Shown: piece after piece, positions 62,301-64,000 of the stretch
Layout: the number at the start of each line of letters is the position of its first letter
Position numbering within the stretch: position 1 is the stretch's first letter
Origin: Nitzschia sp. pyKryTriq1
Taxonomy: Eukaryota > Bacillariophyta > Bacillariophyceae > Bacillariales > Bacillariaceae
Length of the DNA: 64,000 nt
Direction: 5' to 3'
Assembly: GCA_956465555.1 (NCBI GenBank)
Contig: OY101116.1
Span: 1,240,001-1,304,000, forward strand
Translations under genes and position numbers: made by a program
Notes under the pieces: generated by a model
What the model saw: the letters and a program-made list of their open reading frames with translations, nothing else
Told to the model about the DNA's origin: nothing
Databases searched by the model: none

Positions 62301-64000
62301 GAAGGTATATTTCAGCTTTAATCTTGTGACTTTGCAACAGGACGATCCTGGTATTTTGTGCGAGATTGCAGATCAACTGTCAAAGTGCTTTCACAGCCTC
62401 CAATTGGAAAGTCCAACGCAGTTTAGACGAAGCATGTCAAATCTTTGTCAGATATCGGGGTCTTTGCTGGAGCTTCTTTCCGTTTTTCCCAAGCAGATTC
62501 ATCTGCCGGCCGTTCAAAGCTTGCCTGAGGCCTGCAGGTCGATGCTTCGCATATACATGAAGAGGCTTTCGGATGGTAGGGAATTCATTGCTGGAGCGAA
62601 AGGAAAGTTGGATAGCAGGAAACGAGTTGGCGACGTGGATGGTTTCATGGAGGAGGATGAAGAAATTGTTCACAAATTGCCTGTTTCGAACCAAGCGAAA
62701 CCCCGAACCTCAGCGAGACGGTCGATGTCCGAAAGTTCGAGTGACGATGAGTCCCAAGAGAGAAACAGAAGAAAACGGAAACGCAGTTTGTCTCTTGGTC
62801 CAAATGGACCCAACACATCGACACGGAATGATGCGCGAGCCCCAAAGATTCCAGACATCAAGACTGCAGAGGCAGTTTGCCGATTCTTGTTGACACTGGA
62901 GCCCTCCTTCGAAAATTGCGAACTTGTGTGTCGAGCTCTTCTTGGCGCTGATCACGACCTCGACCCTTTCGATTTGAATGGTGACGTGGATCTACGAGGA
63001 GCTGTGGCTTGTATTGAGTTTCTAACAGCCCCGAAAGTGTTGCTTCACAGACTTGCCAGGTCCAGAGTATCAAGAGACGAAGACTCTGCAATGGCAACCG
63101 CAAACGAACCCGTGATTTCATTGCTGCACAAAGTACTCGACTTGATTAGGGTGAACGCTAGCCCGTTGTCTTTGCCATCCAATAATGGATACGAAGATGT
63201 CGCTTCTGTTCAATGTGCGAAAGTCGACCGATCTGGGCCACCGCTTTTGGAGGGTGACTTGGATATATTAGTGAACTTATTGCTTTTCAAAGACGGGATT
63301 GGTAATCGACCATTCTTGAGGGCTACGCGAATGAGTGCCGGTGCATCGGCCTTTCATGAGGCAGGAGGCGATTTTCACAAGGTTTTCGATAAACACTTCA
63401 CCGGACTGGTCAAACTTGCGATGACTGACTCTAATATTTTTGTGCGTCGATTGGGGTACGGTGGCGTGTATGCAGCTGTTGCTCATCTTGACGAGCAAAG
63501 AGTGCTTACAGCAGTGAGAAAACTTATTGCCCCAATATCGCAGTCCCCTGATCCTGCAGAAAGACTCAAGCAATTCGAAGAATGGTTTCGACAAGTCGGA
63601 TGTTCCAATAGGGTTGACGAAGAATTAATGGACTGGTGTGAAGTCATGGAAGCAGATTCGATTTGCTGTAAGGCTGTCATTGCTGCGGCTGTGCCGAGTT
63701 CAAGCTCGTTTCTTGATTCCATATTTGAAATTTCAATGATTCCTCTTGGGAGACCCGACCTCGAATTTGTGTGCCTCCAAGGTCTTGAAAAGGTCGCTCG
63801 ATTGAGAAATTACGGAACGGTTGAATGTATGATGGCCTCGGAAAGTGCAGCTATATTGCATAGGTGGGTCGAAAGCCAGCACGATTCGCTTCCGTTGCTG
63901 CTGACTTCACCTGCAATTGTTCGTCGGAAGGCTCAATCTACTGGAGCAAGATGCTGGTATGGGAATGAGGACATTGACTTTGAGAGCCTGAAAGTTGAGT
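59354..64000 (+). CDS. Giant helical-repeat protein, 5' part (ATM/Tel1-like PIKK candidate), runs off the window
   Basis: Exon 1 is 59354-60285 and exon 2 starts at 60378 (92-base intron, phase 2). It stays open without a stop to the last base, giving 1518 residues so far. This is the longest coding stretch in the window. It is almost all alpha-helical HEAT-like repeats. The N-terminus (LASELRQETRVKARRELGTTLRERL) has an R-rich helix reminiscent of the TAN motif of Tel1/ATM, and the following helices (VVWAQVIQGAINV..LPYLLLLDCD..VVRSLLKYC) fit the ATM N-terminal solenoid. A basic, Ser-rich NLS-like linker (SARRSMSESSSDDES, RRKRKRS) lies at about 62718-62796. The kinase domain would be beyond the window, so the assignment is tentative; another large HEAT protein is possible. 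Confidence 0.6.

Noticed and set aside
1-64000. tRNA, rRNA, CRISPR or biosynthetic-cluster signatures
   Set aside because: None recognised by eye. A tRNAscan or Infernal run would be decisive for small RNA genes; repeats present are dispersed words, not spaced arrays.

Overview
The window looks like nuclear DNA of a diatom (a photosynthetic stramenopile, probably pennate). Coding regions are dense, on both strands, and are broken by short introns of about 70-190 bases. Several predicted proteins begin with a signal peptide whose cleavage site is followed at once by Phe (ASA|FSP at 39255, VNS|FSL at 55684, VEA|FLE at 17917, SSS|FLL at 25020). This is the bipartite plastid-targeting signature of algae with secondary red plastids. 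A relic gag-like stretch of the diatom Ty1/copia (CoDi) type and a prolyl-4-hydroxylase-ankyrin tandem pair fit the same assignment. There are no rRNA genes, CRISPR arrays, operons or intact mobile elements that I can see.

Layout: 0.7-2.6 kb, a four-exon sugar transporter; 3.1-4.1 kb, a double cytochrome-b5-like (MAPR) membrane protein; 4.7-5.2 kb, a dual-specificity phosphatase; 5.8-6.6 kb, a membrane-anchored 2H phosphodiesterase; 6.8-10.4 kb, three ubiquitin-system genes side by side (RING-H2 ligase, UBE2K-type E2, RING ligase); 10.7-13.6 kb, two tandem PAP2 lipid phosphatases; 14.0-16.5 kb, a topoisomerase VI B-like ATPase; 16.6-20.0 kb, two plastid-directed proteins (an aldo/keto reductase and an orphan); 20.3-24.3 kb, a CorA/MRS2-like Mg transporter and a START-like protein; 25.0-26.6 kb, a plastid-directed beta-propeller; 26.7-29.3 kb, the mRNA 3'-end endonuclease CPSF73; 31.1-33.1 kb, two lineage-specific proteins.

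33.7-38.4 kb holds two tandem prolyl-4-hydroxylase-ankyrin genes, one apparently with a 4-base microexon. Then come an Mpv17-family protein, an orphan membrane protein, a DDX60/SKI2-like helicase (41.6-45.7 kb), a PPR protein (46.2-48.9 kb), a small membrane protein, a nucleotide-sugar transporter, and the 60S biogenesis factor MAK11. 53.6-54.9 kb holds a retroelement relic and an exostosin-like fragment. It is followed by a PSB33-like Rieske-fold protein, COQ5, a small acidic protein, and the first 1518 codons of a giant helical-repeat protein (ATM/Tel1-like is the best guess) that runs off the right edge.

Genes mostly alternate as convergent pairs with tiny spacers (16-230 bases) and divergent pairs with 0.4-1.8 kb spacers. 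The larger spacers are filled with GTAC- and CTAG-rich self-complementary words and several perfect palindromes. The functional themes are ubiquitination, RNA processing, plastid biogenesis and lipid/ion transport. Nothing in the window looks like a self-contained defence or biosynthetic cluster. The most unusual signals are in gene structure: a GT-to-GC donor change between PAP2 paralogs, a 4-base microexon, and discordant or one-base-shifted introns in tandem duplicates. All exon borders come from reading splice sites and protein continuity by eye.
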